NCBI GenBank assembly: GCA_002728035.1
Contig: PBUZ01000051.1
Location: 10,873 to 17,982 of the forward strand
Direction of reading: 5' to 3'
From: Methanobacteriota archaeon
Lineage (GTDB): Archaea; Thermoplasmatota; Poseidoniia; Poseidoniales; Poseidoniaceae
DNA length: 7,110 nucleotides
Positions within the stretch are counted from its first letter, which is position 1, and the number at the start of each line of letters is the position of its first letter. The notes below the pieces were generated by a model. That model was not told the DNA's origin. It saw nothing but the letters and a program-made list of their open reading frames with translations, and ran no database searches. Both the position numbers and the translations under genes were made by a program. This document shows, piece by piece, positions 1-6,235 of the stretch.

Positions 1-314
1 CAGATCTGGACGAACTGATGGAGGACATCACCTACGGGGTCTACGCCTGTGGCACTCGGGGAGGACAGGTTGACACCGGCCGAGGTTCCTTCCAGTTTGC
101 TGCTCAAGAAGCGTGGCTCATCGAAAACGGAGAGCTCACCCGCCCCCTCAAAGACGTCAGTGTCAGTGGCCTCACGCTTGAAATTTTGAAGAACGTGGAC
201 GGGCTTACTCGCGATGCATCGTTGGCTTCGCCAGGTTTCTGTGGCAAGGGCCAAACGGTGCCGGTTGGTGACGGCGGGCCTGTGATGCGAATAAGCGAAG
301 CCTTGGTGGGATGA
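1..314 (+). CDS. tldD: TldD metallopeptidase subunit, C-terminal end (5' truncated)
   Basis: This is the last ~103 codons of a TldD-family protein. The reading frame is open from base 3 to the TGA at 312-314, and the true start lies upstream of the window. TldD is the zinc-bearing catalytic subunit of the cytosolic TldD/TldE (PmbA) heterodimeric peptidase. In E. coli it trims the microcin B17 leader and degrades unfolded peptides such as the CcdA antitoxin. The visible part matches the family C-terminus: a [15 protein letters not shown] strand, [16 protein letters not shown], then [13 protein letters not shown], and finally [18 protein letters not shown]. The cysteine at 240-242 lies in the GxC motif, which supplies the third zinc ligand in characterised TldD. 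The HExxxH motif that supplies the other ligands is not in the window. The stop codon overlaps the start of pmbA/tldE, so the two are almost certainly co-translated. The family call is secure; the substrate in this organism is unknown. Confidence 0.93.
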   Translation, partial: DLDELMEDITYGVYACGTRGGQVDTGRGSFQFAAQEAWLIENGELTRPLKDVSVSGLTLEILKNVDGLTRDASLASPGFCGKGQTVPVGDGGPVMRISEALVG

Positions 315-1720
315 AGATGCTCCCTGATGGTGCTGAAGACCGTCTCCTGGCAAATGCCAACATCATCGCAGATGTCTGCAAGGCCAGCGGTGTGGACCAA
401 TGGGATCTCGTTGGCTTCCAATCCTACGGTCACCAATTGGACATTGAAGCAGGGAAAATTACGATGGCTGGCGGAGGCGGCGAAGGCGGCTTCGGTGTTC
501 GGGTTGTGGACCAAGGAAAGTTTGGATTTGCTCACTTGGTGGACGTCAAGGGTGCAGAACGTGCAGTTTCTCAAGCGATTTCAATTGCAAAGAAGTCACC
601 ATCCGTCAAGGATTTCGTCCTTCCTTCGCTTCAACCAGCAACGGAAGTCGCCGGTCGTTTTGATGCGCGTTTGCTCGACTTGCACCCCGAAGACTTGCTT
701 GAACAAGCCGATGCAGTCCTTTCAGAAGTCAAAAGTCTTGAGGAGCGAGCGGTCGTTACTGGCGGTGGCGTTGGTGTTTCAGCAACTGCGGGATGTTTGA
801 TGAACAGTGAGGGGATTTTGTCAACCGGTATGACCAGTTCTCACGGAATCGGCCTTCAAGTGACGCTCGATGTCGACGGGCAAGTGACGAGCTCCTATCA
901 GGGTGAATCCAGCAGAACACAATTGGAGGCCATTCCAGCATGTGTTGGACGTACGGTGCACTGGGCTCAAATCACGCAAAACACCATCGATGTGGAAAGC
1001 ACACCCGTTGACACGCCGGTGTTGATGACGAGTGAAGGATTCTCTCCACTCTTTTCGATGGTCGTCCCTCCCGCCATGACCGGTGAAAAAATGGTGAGGA
1101 AAGAATCGTTTTGGTCGGAAAAGCTGGGTCAGCAGGTCATGAATCCAAGCCTTTCCATCGTCGACGACGGGTTGCTTCCAGGCGGCATGTCATCCGGCGC
1201 TCGTGACGGGGAAGGTGTACCCCGCCGTCAGCAAACGCTGGTCGAAAACGGCAACATGATCGGTATGCTCTGGTCAACAAGAGATGCCGCACAGCAGGTC
1301 GCTGAGGGGCGCATTGAGCAGGCAACATCAACCGGTTCTGCCTCGAGTGGAGGCCATCAAGCGCCGCCCTCAACAGGTTGCACGGAGGTCTTCTTGACGA
1401 GCAACGCAGGCACCCGTGATTGGGATGAATTGCTCGCTGCAATGGATGACGGATACGTTGTCAACAGCGTCATGGGCGCTCATACTGCCAACCCAAGCAG
1501 CGGGGACTTCTCCGTGACGACGAGCTCCATTCTCAAGGTTGAGCAAGGAGAGGTTGTTGGTGCCCTCAAACAGGCAGGGCTGTCCGGTAACCTTGCTCGT
1601 GCCCTCAACGGGGAAGTGTTGTTGGGCGATGATGTTCGCCGTCAAGGCTCGTACTCCTCCGGAAGCATGCACCTTGCCGACGTTGTTCTCATGAATGGAT
1701 TGCGCGTCAATCCCGCCTGA
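311..1720 (+). CDS. pmbA: TldE/PmbA, partner subunit of the TldD/TldE peptidase
   Basis: This 469-residue protein is close to the usual PmbA/TldE length (about 450). It pairs with TldD in the cytosol to form the barrel-like heterodimer. TldE subunits lack the zinc-binding HExxxH motif and none is visible here, as expected. Family-typical stretches are an N-terminal domain with [14 protein letters not shown], a central [18 protein letters not shown] region, and the C-terminal [20 protein letters not shown] segment followed by [19 protein letters not shown]. The C-terminal pattern parallels TldD but ends without the GxC cysteine. ATG 311 overlaps the tldD stop (ATGA). An in-frame ATG at 317 is a realistic alternative, because GGTGGG at 305-310 lies six bases before it but directly abuts ATG 311. 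Known roles of the complex (RiPP leader removal, peptide turnover) come from bacteria; archaeal substrates are largely undefined. Confidence 0.93.
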   Translation: MKMLPDGAEDRLLANANIIADVCKASGVDQWDLVGFQSYGHQLDIEAGKITMAGGGGEGGFGVRVVDQGKFGFAHLVDVKGAERAVSQAISIAKKSPSVKDFVLPSLQPATEVAGRFDARLLDLHPEDLLEQADAVLSEVKSLEERAVVTGGGVGVSATAGCLMNSEGILSTGMTSSHGIGLQVTLDVDGQVTSSYQGESSRTQLEAIPACVGRTVHWAQITQNTIDVESTPVDTPVLMTSEGFSPLFSMVVPPAMTGEKMVRKESFWSEKLGQQVMNPSLSIVDDGLLPGGMSSGARDGEGVPRRQQTLVENGNMIGMLWSTRDAAQQVAEGRIEQATSTGSASSGGHQAPPSTGCTEVFLTSNAGTRDWDELLAAMDDGYVVNSVMGAHTANPSSGDFSVTTSSILKVEQGEVVGALKQAGLSGNLARALNGEVLLGDDVRRQGSYSSGSMHLADVVLMNGLRVNPA

Positions 1721-1742
1721 ATGCTCAAGTTCTGCAACGGGA

Positions 1743-1751
1743 TTCTTTATG
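1743..1751 (+). promoter_or_regulatory. Possible archaeal TATA box for the RPA operon
   Basis: TTCTTTATG is a modest match to the archaeal TATA box and is the most A/T-rich spot in the gap upstream of RPA. With the usual spacing of about 25 bases, transcription would begin near 1770-1775. That leaves a leader of about 105 bases before the RPA start and places ATG 1771 almost at the 5' end. No clear purine-rich BRE can be seen next to it. This is an inference from position and composition only. Confidence 0.3.
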
Positions 1752-1770
1752 TCCTGTCGTCGTTGGTAAG

Positions 1771-1866
1771 ATGTCCCATGGAGGTCAAGGGAGTGTCCAA
1801 ACTAAACCAACCCGCACGAAAGCCCGCCGCCTGTTCTCCGTACAGGCCACGAACATCAACGCCTGA
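1771..1866 (+). CDS. Possible 31-residue basic micro-ORF in the RPA leader
   Basis: An ATG-to-TGA frame of 31 codons encodes a small, basic, unrecognised peptide with KPTRTKARRLFSVQ in its middle. Its stop (1864-1866) lies one base before the GGAGG that serves RPA, the spacing expected of a translated leader or a gene translationally coupled to RPA. Upstream there is only a weak GGTAAG, but the predicted TATA box would put transcription initiation near this ATG, so leaderless translation is conceivable. A second overlapping frame (ATG 1778 to TGA 1886-1888, 36 codons) overlaps the RPA start, which shows that such short frames can arise by chance here. Coding status is uncertain and no function is proposed. 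Confidence 0.22.
   Translation: MSHGGQGSVQTKPTRTKARRLFSVQATNINA
1829..1847 (+). repeat. Small inverted repeat (hairpin) upstream of RPA
   Basis: GCCTGT (1829-1834) and ACAGGC (1842-1847) are perfect 6-base complements separated by seven bases. The transcript could form a GC-rich stem ending about 20 bases before the RPA ribosome binding site. There is no following T run, so it is not an obvious intrinsic terminator. It could be a small regulatory stem, an operator-like palindrome, or chance. Confidence 0.3.
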
Positions 1867-1867
1867 C

Positions 1868-1873
1868 GGAGGG
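1868..1873 (+). promoter_or_regulatory. Ribosome binding site that sets the RPA start at TTG 1881
   Basis: GGAGGG is a strong Shine-Dalgarno match. It lies seven to eight bases before TTG 1881, a good spacing, but only one base before the alternative TTG at 1875. It therefore favours the downstream TTG as the RPA initiation codon. No in-frame ATG lies near the protein's conserved N-terminal helices. Confidence 0.65.
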
Positions 1874-1880
1874 TTTGCGT

Positions 1881-3566
1881 TTGTCTGAAGGAAAATACGC
1901 CGATTACGTTGAAGCGGTTCTCAAAGAGTGTCCCGACGCGGACACCGGTGAAATTGAAGAAGCCTTTGCGAAGTATGAAAACGAATTTTACATTCCACCT
2001 CAGGATGCGATGCGCTCTGTGCTTCGTCGCTTCAAGAGTGGTACAACGCCAGCACCTCAAGGTGGCACAAATCGAACCAGTCGTGAGACGAAAAAAGTCG
2101 CCTCGCTGTCCGAACTTTCAGGCAACGATCGAGATATTGAAATCGAAGTCGCTATCATCACGCACAACATCCGCGACCAAATGATACGCGGTGAAGAGAA
2201 ACAAATCGCCTTTGGCATGCTTGAAGACAACCCTTGGGAGGAAAACGGTGAACGAGTACGCTGGGATTACAAGGACTGGGGTCCACACGCAAACCTCACG
2301 GCTGGAAGCATTGTTCGTATTGAAGGTGGTAGCGTCAACGAATACAACGGAAAGATGTCCCTGAACATCAACCAGTCCTCCCGAATCGTTGTGCTGAAAG
2401 AAGGCGTCGCTACGGCTACGCCAACCAACGACCCCATCGATGTGGCCGATATTCCTGCTGAGGGGTACATCTGTGTCGTCGGACGTGTCCTTGCCTCAAG
2501 GCCCGACCAAATTCATCGCAAGGACGGTTCCGGCTCAATCGATGTCGTGCGTGGAAGAATCGCTGACGATACAGGGACGATTGGTTTTCTTTCTTGGGAA
2601 CCCTTTGAGCATGAGGTGGGTGCTCTGTTAAAGATCGACGGCGCTCAAGTTCGAAGCTTCCGAAACACACCTGAACTCAATTTTGGACGGACCACACGCA
2701 TCGAGGTGTTTCACGACGCCAATTTTGCTGATCTTGACACACTTAACGAGCAATCCTCAACGTCCATCTCAGGATTGACCGATGGCTCAAGGGACATTGA
2801 TGCCGTGGTTCAAATCACTGAGATTTCCAAGCGTACCTTCAACCGAGACGGTGAAGAGAAGTTCCTCTGGTCGGGTCAAATCGCCGACCCAACCGGACGT
2901 TGTCGAATCAGTCTATGGGACGATTTACCCTTCAAGGAAACCGAACTCCCCGTGACGGTTCACATCAAGGGAGCACGGGTGCGTGCTTGGCAGGGCATTC
3001 CAGACATCACCGTGGACAACGCTGACCAGATGGTTGTCCTGGAAGCACCGCCGTGGGATGCAGACATGGATTTGACGAACCATTCCGTGGAAGTTCCACT
3101 CGCTGAACTTGCCGCTGGTCCGAGCCGGGTTGGCATCCAAACAAATGGACTGGTCGTCAGTGTTCGAGAGGACTCAGGCTTCATCCTCCGCTGCACAGAA
3201 TGCCGGCGCGTTCTTCGCGACGGCGCGTGTTTTGACCACGGTCCCAACGAGGGTAACGAAGATGTCCGACTTCGGTTGGTGGTTGACGATGACGGTGCAA
3301 CCACTGCGGTTCTCATCAACAAAGAGGCTTCACTCAATGCGCTTGGCATGGACGAGGCTACGATGAAATCAAGCGTGGAAGAGCACGGTGACCTTGGCTT
3401 TGTTCAAGTTGTCCGTGAACGCATGCTGGGGCGGTCTGTCGTGGTTGGGGGACGAAGTATTGTCGATGAGCAAGGTGCCATGATCTTGGCCGATGACTTC
3501 GCTGTTGTGGACCAGGATGCCCAAATGCGGGCGAGTGAACTTCGTGCACAATGGGGGTGGTCTTGA
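1881..3566 (+). CDS. rpa: Replication protein A, four-OB-fold single-stranded DNA-binding protein with zinc finger
   Basis: This 561-residue protein is an archaeal RPA large-subunit homologue. It binds single-stranded DNA in replication, repair and recombination. From the TTG 1881 start, residues ~4-48 form the small helical N-terminal domain typical of euryarchaeal RPA. Three predicted OB folds follow, at about 73-172, 184-280 and 294-392. The third carries IADPTGRCRISLWDD, a classic OB strand pattern. A fourth, at about 403-543, holds the zinc finger: C438, C441, C450 and H453 in a CxxC-x8-CxxH arrangement with the family-like motif CTECRRVLRDGACFDHG. Size and layout resemble the single-polypeptide RPAs of several Euryarchaeota rather than short crenarchaeal SSB or bacterial SSB. 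The RPA-associated gene follows with a one-base overlap, the usual archaeal pairing. The start is inferred from the ribosome binding site; TTG 1875 would add two residues. Confidence 0.93.
   Translation: MSEGKYADYVEAVLKECPDADTGEIEEAFAKYENEFYIPPQDAMRSVLRRFKSGTTPAPQGGTNRTSRETKKVASLSELSGNDRDIEIEVAIITHNIRDQMIRGEEKQIAFGMLEDNPWEENGERVRWDYKDWGPHANLTAGSIVRIEGGSVNEYNGKMSLNINQSSRIVVLKEGVATATPTNDPIDVADIPAEGYICVVGRVLASRPDQIHRKDGSGSIDVVRGRIADDTGTIGFLSWEPFEHEVGALLKIDGAQVRSFRNTPELNFGRTTRIEVFHDANFADLDTLNEQSSTSISGLTDGSRDIDAVVQITEISKRTFNRDGEEKFLWSGQIADPTGRCRISLWDDLPFKETELPVTVHIKGARVRAWQGIPDITVDNADQMVVLEAPPWDADMDLTNHSVEVPLAELAAGPSRVGIQTNGLVVSVREDSGFILRCTECRRVLRDGACFDHGPNEGNEDVRLRLVVDDDGATTAVLINKEASLNALGMDEATMKSSVEEHGDLGFVQVVRERMLGRSVVVGGRSIVDEQGAMILADDFAVVDQDAQMRASELRAQWGWS
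3554..3560 (+). promoter_or_regulatory. Ribosome binding site inside the RPA 3' end, sets the next start at ATG 3566
   Basis: GGGGTGG lies within the last RPA codons, five bases before ATG 3566. The in-frame ATG at 3551 lies upstream of this site, so it is unlikely to be the start, and the downstream protein probably begins MERARISRQP. The RPA stop and this ATG share one base (TGATG), which suggests coupled translation. Confidence 0.6.
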
Positions 3567-4486
3567 TGGAGCGTGCGCGCATCTCCCGTCAACCCGCCCA
3601 TCTTCTGCTCGCTTCCGAATACGGAAGTGCAACCCTCCACGAGAAGGGCTCTGGGGAATACGACCCTTCGTTCGTCATCACCAAACTTGGCGCAAAGGTG
3701 AATCGTGTGGTCGCTGCTGGTCTGTTGGAACGTCTTGAACTGCGTGAAACGAGCAACGGGTCCCAACTGTTCCAGGGGCAAATCCGCGACCCTACGGGAC
3801 TGCATTACTTTTCAGTGGGCGATTACAATTCTGAAACGATGCGTGAATTGTCAAATCAGTGGGCAGAACGCCTTGACGATGGTGAACCCTTGCTGGTCAT
3901 GATGACTGCCAAGACCCGTTGGTACCAAACCGATGAGGGGGCTGTCTACACATCCCTGCGTCCTGAAGAGGCTTGTGTTGTGAATCGAGAGGTGTATGCA
4001 AACTGGTTGCTTGACGCCTGTGAGAGCACGATGAAACGGATGAATCAGTTGACCGCTTCGCTCGAGGTGGAACCCACCATCGATGCCTTCGGGCGTGCAA
4101 ATTTGCCATCGAGTTTGTTGGCTGCACGCAACCATTACGGCGAAGTGGATCTGGAGCCCTTCAAGTTGAATCTGATGCAAGCCTTGGACATTGCAGAGGG
4201 CCGAATCGAGGCCGCCACCACACCGCCTCCAGTGATGTCGCTTCCTTCTGGCGATGACGAGGGGGCGTCTTCCGACGGCGAAAACACCAATCTTTCATCG
4301 TTTATCCTGCAGGCCATTGCTCATCTTGACCAGGGAGAAGGCGTTGATTTTGATACCATTCTGAAAAACGCTGTTGCGCGTGGCTTTGTGCGCGAAACCG
4401 CAGAATCCGAAATCGAAGCGCTTCTTGACACTGGACGACTTGATGAACCTCGTTTTGGATGGTTTAGAGTTGTGGCTTCCGAATAA
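3566..4486 (+). CDS. RPA-associated protein (COG3390-type), OB fold plus C-terminal winged helix
   Basis: This 306-residue protein matches the archaeal RPA-associated (RPAP) family, whose genes sit beside RPA genes in haloarchaea and other Euryarchaeota. In Haloferax the RPA and RPAP proteins are reported to form complexes. After a short N-terminus, residues ~42-140 form the conserved OB-type domain. It includes GAKVNRVVAAGLLERLEL, IRDPTGLHYFSVGDYN, and MMTAKTRWYQTDEGAVYTSL followed by RPEEACVV. Helices follow at ~144-170, then an acidic low-complexity linker (about 227-242, rich in D, E, G and S). The last ~60 residues (about 243-306) look like a winged helix: FDTILKNAVARGFVRETAES, then a hydrophobic helix and EPRFGWFRVV. 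This resembles the small C-terminal winged helix of archaeal MCM and similar proteins. The likely role is to assist or load RPA on single-stranded DNA. The family call is secure; the winged-helix assignment is by pattern only. Confidence 0.9.
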   Translation: MERARISRQPAHLLLASEYGSATLHEKGSGEYDPSFVITKLGAKVNRVVAAGLLERLELRETSNGSQLFQGQIRDPTGLHYFSVGDYNSETMRELSNQWAERLDDGEPLLVMMTAKTRWYQTDEGAVYTSLRPEEACVVNREVYANWLLDACESTMKRMNQLTASLEVEPTIDAFGRANLPSSLLAARNHYGEVDLEPFKLNLMQALDIAEGRIEAATTPPPVMSLPSGDDEGASSDGENTNLSSFILQAIAHLDQGEGVDFDTILKNAVARGFVRETAESEIEALLDTGRLDEPRFGWFRVVASE

Positions 4487-4541
4487 ATCCGTCCAACACA
4501 TTGAAGGTCTTCTCACGGTGTGGGATGGTTAGGGGTCAGAC

Positions 4542-4895
4542 ATGGGTGGATTGGATTTCTTTATTCGTCCCGCATCCGGTACTTCAAGTTCGGATTGGGT
4601 GCGCATTGCAAACGCGGACATCAAAGTTAGAATGACACGACGGTTGACACGAACGGTTATCCGTGGCCAAGAAGGCGATGACCTTCACGATGAAGGTTCT
4701 GAATCGACGTTGTACACCGTGAGTGGTGAAATTACAATTGACGAATACAAGCGTATCGTCGCCATGTTCCGAACAGGACAACCCTACATTCACGATCCTT
4801 TCGAAGAGCGAGATGTCAAGGTGATTTTCGCCGTGATGGAATACGACAGTTCCAACGAAGCTTTCCACTTTGAGCTCCTCGAAGACGTTATTTGA
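4542..4895 (+). CDS. 117-residue beta-rich protein, possibly phage-tail/baseplate-like, at head of pilus cluster
   Basis: I do not recognise a named family with certainty. The protein has no signal peptide or membrane segment. It is acidic in its second half and reads as alternating beta strands: DWVRIANADIKVRM, then TLYTVSGEITIDEYKRIVAM, GQPYIHDPFEERDVKVIFAV and a final AFHFELLEDVI. The series 'strand-VSGEI, short helix, G-P, loop, VKVIFAVMEY, F-F-LLED' resembles small tail/baseplate proteins of contractile phages, such as P2 gpU-like proteins or the N-terminal domain of Mu-type DNA circularisation proteins, where it builds a beta-barrel. This is pattern resemblance only. A weak AGGGGT (4531-4536) precedes the ATG. 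The 55-base gap upstream holds one A/T-rich spot (4482-4488) that might be a weak TATA box. Its stop lies 13 bases before the next gene, so it is probably co-transcribed with the Tad-like genes and may be a soluble part of, or cargo for, that machine. Confidence 0.75.
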   Translation: MGGLDFFIRPASGTSSSDWVRIANADIKVRMTRRLTRTVIRGQEGDDLHDEGSESTLYTVSGEITIDEYKRIVAMFRTGQPYIHDPFEERDVKVIFAVMEYDSSNEAFHFELLEDVI

Positions 4896-4896
4896 T

Positions 4897-4903
4897 GAGG
4901 TGG
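4897..4903 (+). promoter_or_regulatory. Ribosome binding site that sets the TadC-like start at ATG 4909
   Basis: GAGGTGG lies five bases before ATG 4909 and just after the preceding stop. The longer in-frame candidate, TTG 4870, lies inside the previous gene with no such site ahead of it, so ATG 4909 is preferred. Confidence 0.6.
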
Positions 4904-4908
4904 TGCTG

Positions 4909-5490
4909 ATGCGAAAATTAGAGGAAAAGCGAGAGCTCCTCTATGTCATTCGTACCATGGATGTCCTGATGTCCTCGGGGGTTGGTCTCGAAGCGGCCAT
5001 TCACACCATTGGCCGTGGCGGCTATGGGATTATTTCCGAGGATTTTTCTGCCATGATGCAACGTTTGCAAAAGGGCACTTCTGGTGGCCTTGACCGGCAG
5101 TTGAAGGACATGATGAAGAAAGCAGAATCTGCTGGATACAAGCGTTTGCTCAACACGCTCTACACCAACGTGACCCAAAACACAGACTTGGTTGAAACGC
5201 TCAAAAAACAGGGCGCTCGAATGGAAGAAGAGCGGACCGAAGAGGTGGAAAAATACATCGAAGAATTGGGCGGTGTTCCAGAGACGCTGCTCTCCATTGG
5301 GATGATTGGACCGATCATCCTCGCGATTGTCGGTTTGGTTCCTCAACTGCTTGGCGACGGTGCCGAAGCGATTGTCGGAGCGATCGATCAAGGAATGATC
5401 AATCAAGTCGTCTCTGGCGGTTTGTTCTTTACCGTCATTGGTATGGCGCTGATTGGATTGAAAGCGCACACAAAGGACCCAGGATTGTGA
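4909..5490 (+). CDS. TadC/FlaJ-like T2SSF-domain membrane protein (half-size platform subunit)
   Basis: This 193-residue protein carries one type II secretion system F (T2SSF) domain, the cytoplasmic helical module of pilus platform proteins. Residues ~1-120 are helical and charged; they contain the typical opening RTMDVLMSSGVGLEAAIHTI and later LVETLKKQGARMEEERTEEV. Two hydrophobic segments follow: about 126-149 (with IGMIGPIILAIVGLVPQLLG) and about 167-187 (with GGLFFTVIGMALIGLKA). It has no N-terminal membrane helix, so the T2SSF domain should start directly in the cytoplasm. A full archaeal FlaJ/ArlJ is over 500 residues with two such domains. Here the platform appears split between this gene and the next, as in bacterial TadB/TadC. 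It probably sits in the cytoplasmic membrane and contacts the CpaF-like ATPase encoded two genes downstream. The next gene starts ten bases after its stop. Confidence 0.82.
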   Translation: MRKLEEKRELLYVIRTMDVLMSSGVGLEAAIHTIGRGGYGIISEDFSAMMQRLQKGTSGGLDRQLKDMMKKAESAGYKRLLNTLYTNVTQNTDLVETLKKQGARMEEERTEEVEKYIEELGGVPETLLSIGMIGPIILAIVGLVPQLLGDGAEAIVGAIDQGMINQVVSGGLFFTVIGMALIGLKAHTKDPGL

Positions 5491-5495
5491 GGTGA
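5489..5495 (+). promoter_or_regulatory. Ribosome binding site of the TadB-like gene
   Basis: GAGGTGA is a near-perfect archaeal Shine-Dalgarno sequence. It overlaps the TGA of the preceding gene and lies four bases before ATG 5500, which indicates coupled translation of the two platform halves. Confidence 0.6.
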
Positions 5496-5499
5496 ACAG

Positions 5500-6231
5500 A
5501 TGATCTTCGGCATTCTTGAGTCCTTCAACGACACGCCGCTTTTGCTCTACCTGTTTGTGATTGCCGTTGCCTGCATTGGCGGAGGCATTCCGCCGATGTT
5601 GGAACGTCGTCGTCGTCGTGCCATTGAGAACGAATTGCCCACGTTCCTCGAATCACTCGCAGATTCCGTGGGAGCAGGTCGTGGCCTTCAGGAAGCGATG
5701 AAAGAACAATCTGAGGCCAGCGATTCTCCTTTGCCCACGTTGTTGCGAGAGACGCTTCAAGAAGGCCATGCGTCCTCTTTTGAAGCAAGTTTGGCCGCCT
5801 TCGCTGCCAAAACGCGTTCGAGTCAAGTACAACGGGTCATGATGCTGATTGAAACAGCGTTGCAACAGGACTCTTCGTTGAGGGATATTTTGGGTGATTT
5901 GAGTCGAGATTACGAACGCTTGAACGACTTGATGAACCGAAGAGAAAGCGAGCTTCAAGGCCGAGGCATGCTTATCATCATCTTTGTAAGCATCGGCTTA
6001 CCAGTTCTCATCGCGTTCATCGTTGGCTTGTTCGCACCAGCCAGCAAAGGCTTCCAAATCGCCTCTTTCAATCAGACCTTCTCCCTCTTCTTCGCCGCCG
6101 CATCGGCCGTTGGTGTTGGCGTATCTGGCCGAATGATGGGTCGTTTGCGTGATACGTTGTGGTGGTTGCCCTTGTGGATGGCTCTTTCCATGGGGCTTTA
6201 TTTGGGCGCAGTGAAAGCGGTTGGAGGTTGA
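5500..6231 (+). CDS. TadB/FlaJ-like T2SSF-domain membrane protein (second platform half)
   Basis: This 243-residue membrane protein has the layout of TadB. It has a hydrophobic N-terminal helix (about 12-32, LLLYLFVIAVACIGGGIPPM). A cytoplasmic T2SSF helical domain follows (about 35-155), with the family-like ENELPTFLESLADSVGAGRG and LQEAMKEQ. Three more hydrophobic segments come at about 157-178 (LIIIFVSIGLPVLIAFIVGL), 194-211 and 220-240. Five arginines (residues 36-40, encoded by five CGT codons) directly follow the first helix, which fits a cytoplasmic positive-inside anchor. With the TadC-like neighbour it should form the inner-membrane platform on which the ATPase acts during filament assembly or secretion. 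Its stop is four bases before the ATPase start. The call as a T2SSF platform protein is firm. Whether the machine is a Tad pilus, another type IV pilus or an archaellum-related system is inferred from the ATPase type and the split platform. Confidence 0.85.
   Translation: MIFGILESFNDTPLLLYLFVIAVACIGGGIPPMLERRRRRAIENELPTFLESLADSVGAGRGLQEAMKEQSEASDSPLPTLLRETLQEGHASSFEASLAAFAAKTRSSQVQRVMMLIETALQQDSSLRDILGDLSRDYERLNDLMNRRESELQGRGMLIIIFVSIGLPVLIAFIVGLFAPASKGFQIASFNQTFSLFFAAASAVGVGVSGRMMGRLRDTLWWLPLWMALSMGLYLGAVKAVGG
5605..5619 (+). repeat. (CGT)5 triplet run encoding five arginines
   Basis: Five identical CGT codons in a row lie directly after the first membrane helix of the TadB-like protein. 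A basic patch is expected there for membrane orientation. The use of one codon throughout makes this a short microsatellite that could vary in length between strains. Confidence 0.6.
6223..6228 (+). promoter_or_regulatory. Ribosome binding site that sets the ATPase start at ATG 6236
   Basis: GGAGGT lies at the end of the TadB-like gene, seven bases before ATG 6236. A second ATG at 6232 is in another frame and leads to no long protein related to the ATPase. Confidence 0.6.
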
Positions 6232-6235
6232 ATGT

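Larger units (their letters stand above)
1721..1880 (+). other. Intergenic leader between pmbA and RPA
   Basis: This 160-base stretch is the only long gap in the window and probably holds the promoter of the RPA operon. It contains a TATA-like element (1743-1751), a possible 31-codon micro-ORF (1771-1866), a 6-bp inverted repeat (1829-1847) and a strong ribosome binding site (1868-1873). I see no T-rich tract after the pmbA stop that would make a convincing archaeal terminator, so read-through from tldD/pmbA cannot be excluded. Confidence 0.6.

Noticed and set aside
104..574. 156-codon minus-strand frame across the tldD/pmbA junction
   Set aside because: Both plus-strand genes are clear family members here; the antisense product has no recognisable pattern.
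327..800. 157-codon plus-strand frame inside pmbA
   Set aside because: It lies in another frame of a confident PmbA coding region and its product shows no domain-like pattern.
1778..1888. 36-codon frame overlapping the RPA start
   Set aside because: It has no ribosome binding site, overlaps another short frame and the RPA start, and its product is a proline-rich, unpatterned peptide.
4482..4488. AATAAAT as a TATA box for the pilus cluster
   Set aside because: It overlaps the stop codon of the RPA-associated gene and matches the archaeal consensus poorly, so it is mentioned only as a possibility under the 117-residue gene.
4895..4909. Four-codon mini-frame (ATG AGG TGG TGC TGA) between the 117-residue gene and the TadC-like start
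   Set aside because: It coincides with the Shine-Dalgarno sequence and is too short to distinguish from chance.
4918..5469. 183-codon open frame on the minus strand, antisense to the TadC-like gene
   Set aside because: Its product is rich in H, R, N and Q with no recognisable domain, and it lies wholly opposite a well-supported T2SSF gene. It is a shadow frame.
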